DNA of 5,707 nt from Ignavibacteriota bacterium (GTDB taxonomy: Bacteria; Bacteroidota; Ignavibacteria; UBA10030; SZUA-254): the NCBI GenBank assembly GCA_016191715.1, contig JACPVN010000371.1, positions 1 to 5,707 on the forward strand, read 5' to 3'. Under the pieces are notes generated by a model. The model worked only from the letters and a program-made list of their open reading frames with translations, was not told where the DNA came from and did not search any database. The position numbers were made by a program, and so were the translations under genes. Shown piece by piece: positions 5,686 through 5,707 of this stretch; position 1 is the stretch's first letter; every line of letters starts with the position of its first letter.

Positions 5686-5707
5686 TTGAAAATATGTTTA
5701 AAGACCG

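Overview
The window looks like a chromosomal segment from a bacterium of the FCB superphylum, most likely an Ignavibacteria/Chlorobi-like or related Bacteroidota lineage. The main evidence is two large secreted-type proteins, each ending in a type IX secretion (T9SS) type A C-terminal sorting domain of the 'NxPNPFNP ... VYDxLGREVxTLV ... SGxYFYRL' form typical of that group. Assignment below phylum level is not possible from the sequence alone.

Layout, left to right. (1) Positions 1-1878, plus strand: the 3' part of a large T9SS cargo gene. It encodes an Asp-box (BNR/sortilin-like) beta-propeller, then a fibronectin-III-like module, a second beta-sandwich-like region and the sorting domain. 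Its reading frame is broken near 1059-1068, so it appears as two overlapping ORFs. A hairpin terminator follows at 1898-1920. (2) Positions 1943-2560: a small gene for a 159-residue protein of unknown function (2011-2490), with a GGGCG-rich palindromic element on each side (1943-1972 and 2517-2560). (3) Positions 2587-2803: a non-coding array in which the palindromic core TGAA-N4-TTCA recurs at exactly 21-bp intervals. It lies between the 3' ends of two convergent genes. (4) Positions 2819-3304, minus strand: a DinB-family putative metal-dependent protein with a complete His triad. (5) Positions 3391-5685, minus strand: a second large T9SS cargo protein. It lacks a signal peptide and an evident ribosome binding site, and it probably continues past the right edge across a frame break.

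The two T9SS genes are probably exported and either surface-attached or released; the DinB-like protein should be cytoplasmic. No operon links these functions. The most unusual item is the phased 21-bp palindrome array. It fits neither CRISPR nor an ordinary terminator, and it keeps its spacing over ten sites while the bases between the cores vary. No RNA genes, insertion sequences or CRISPR arrays were seen.
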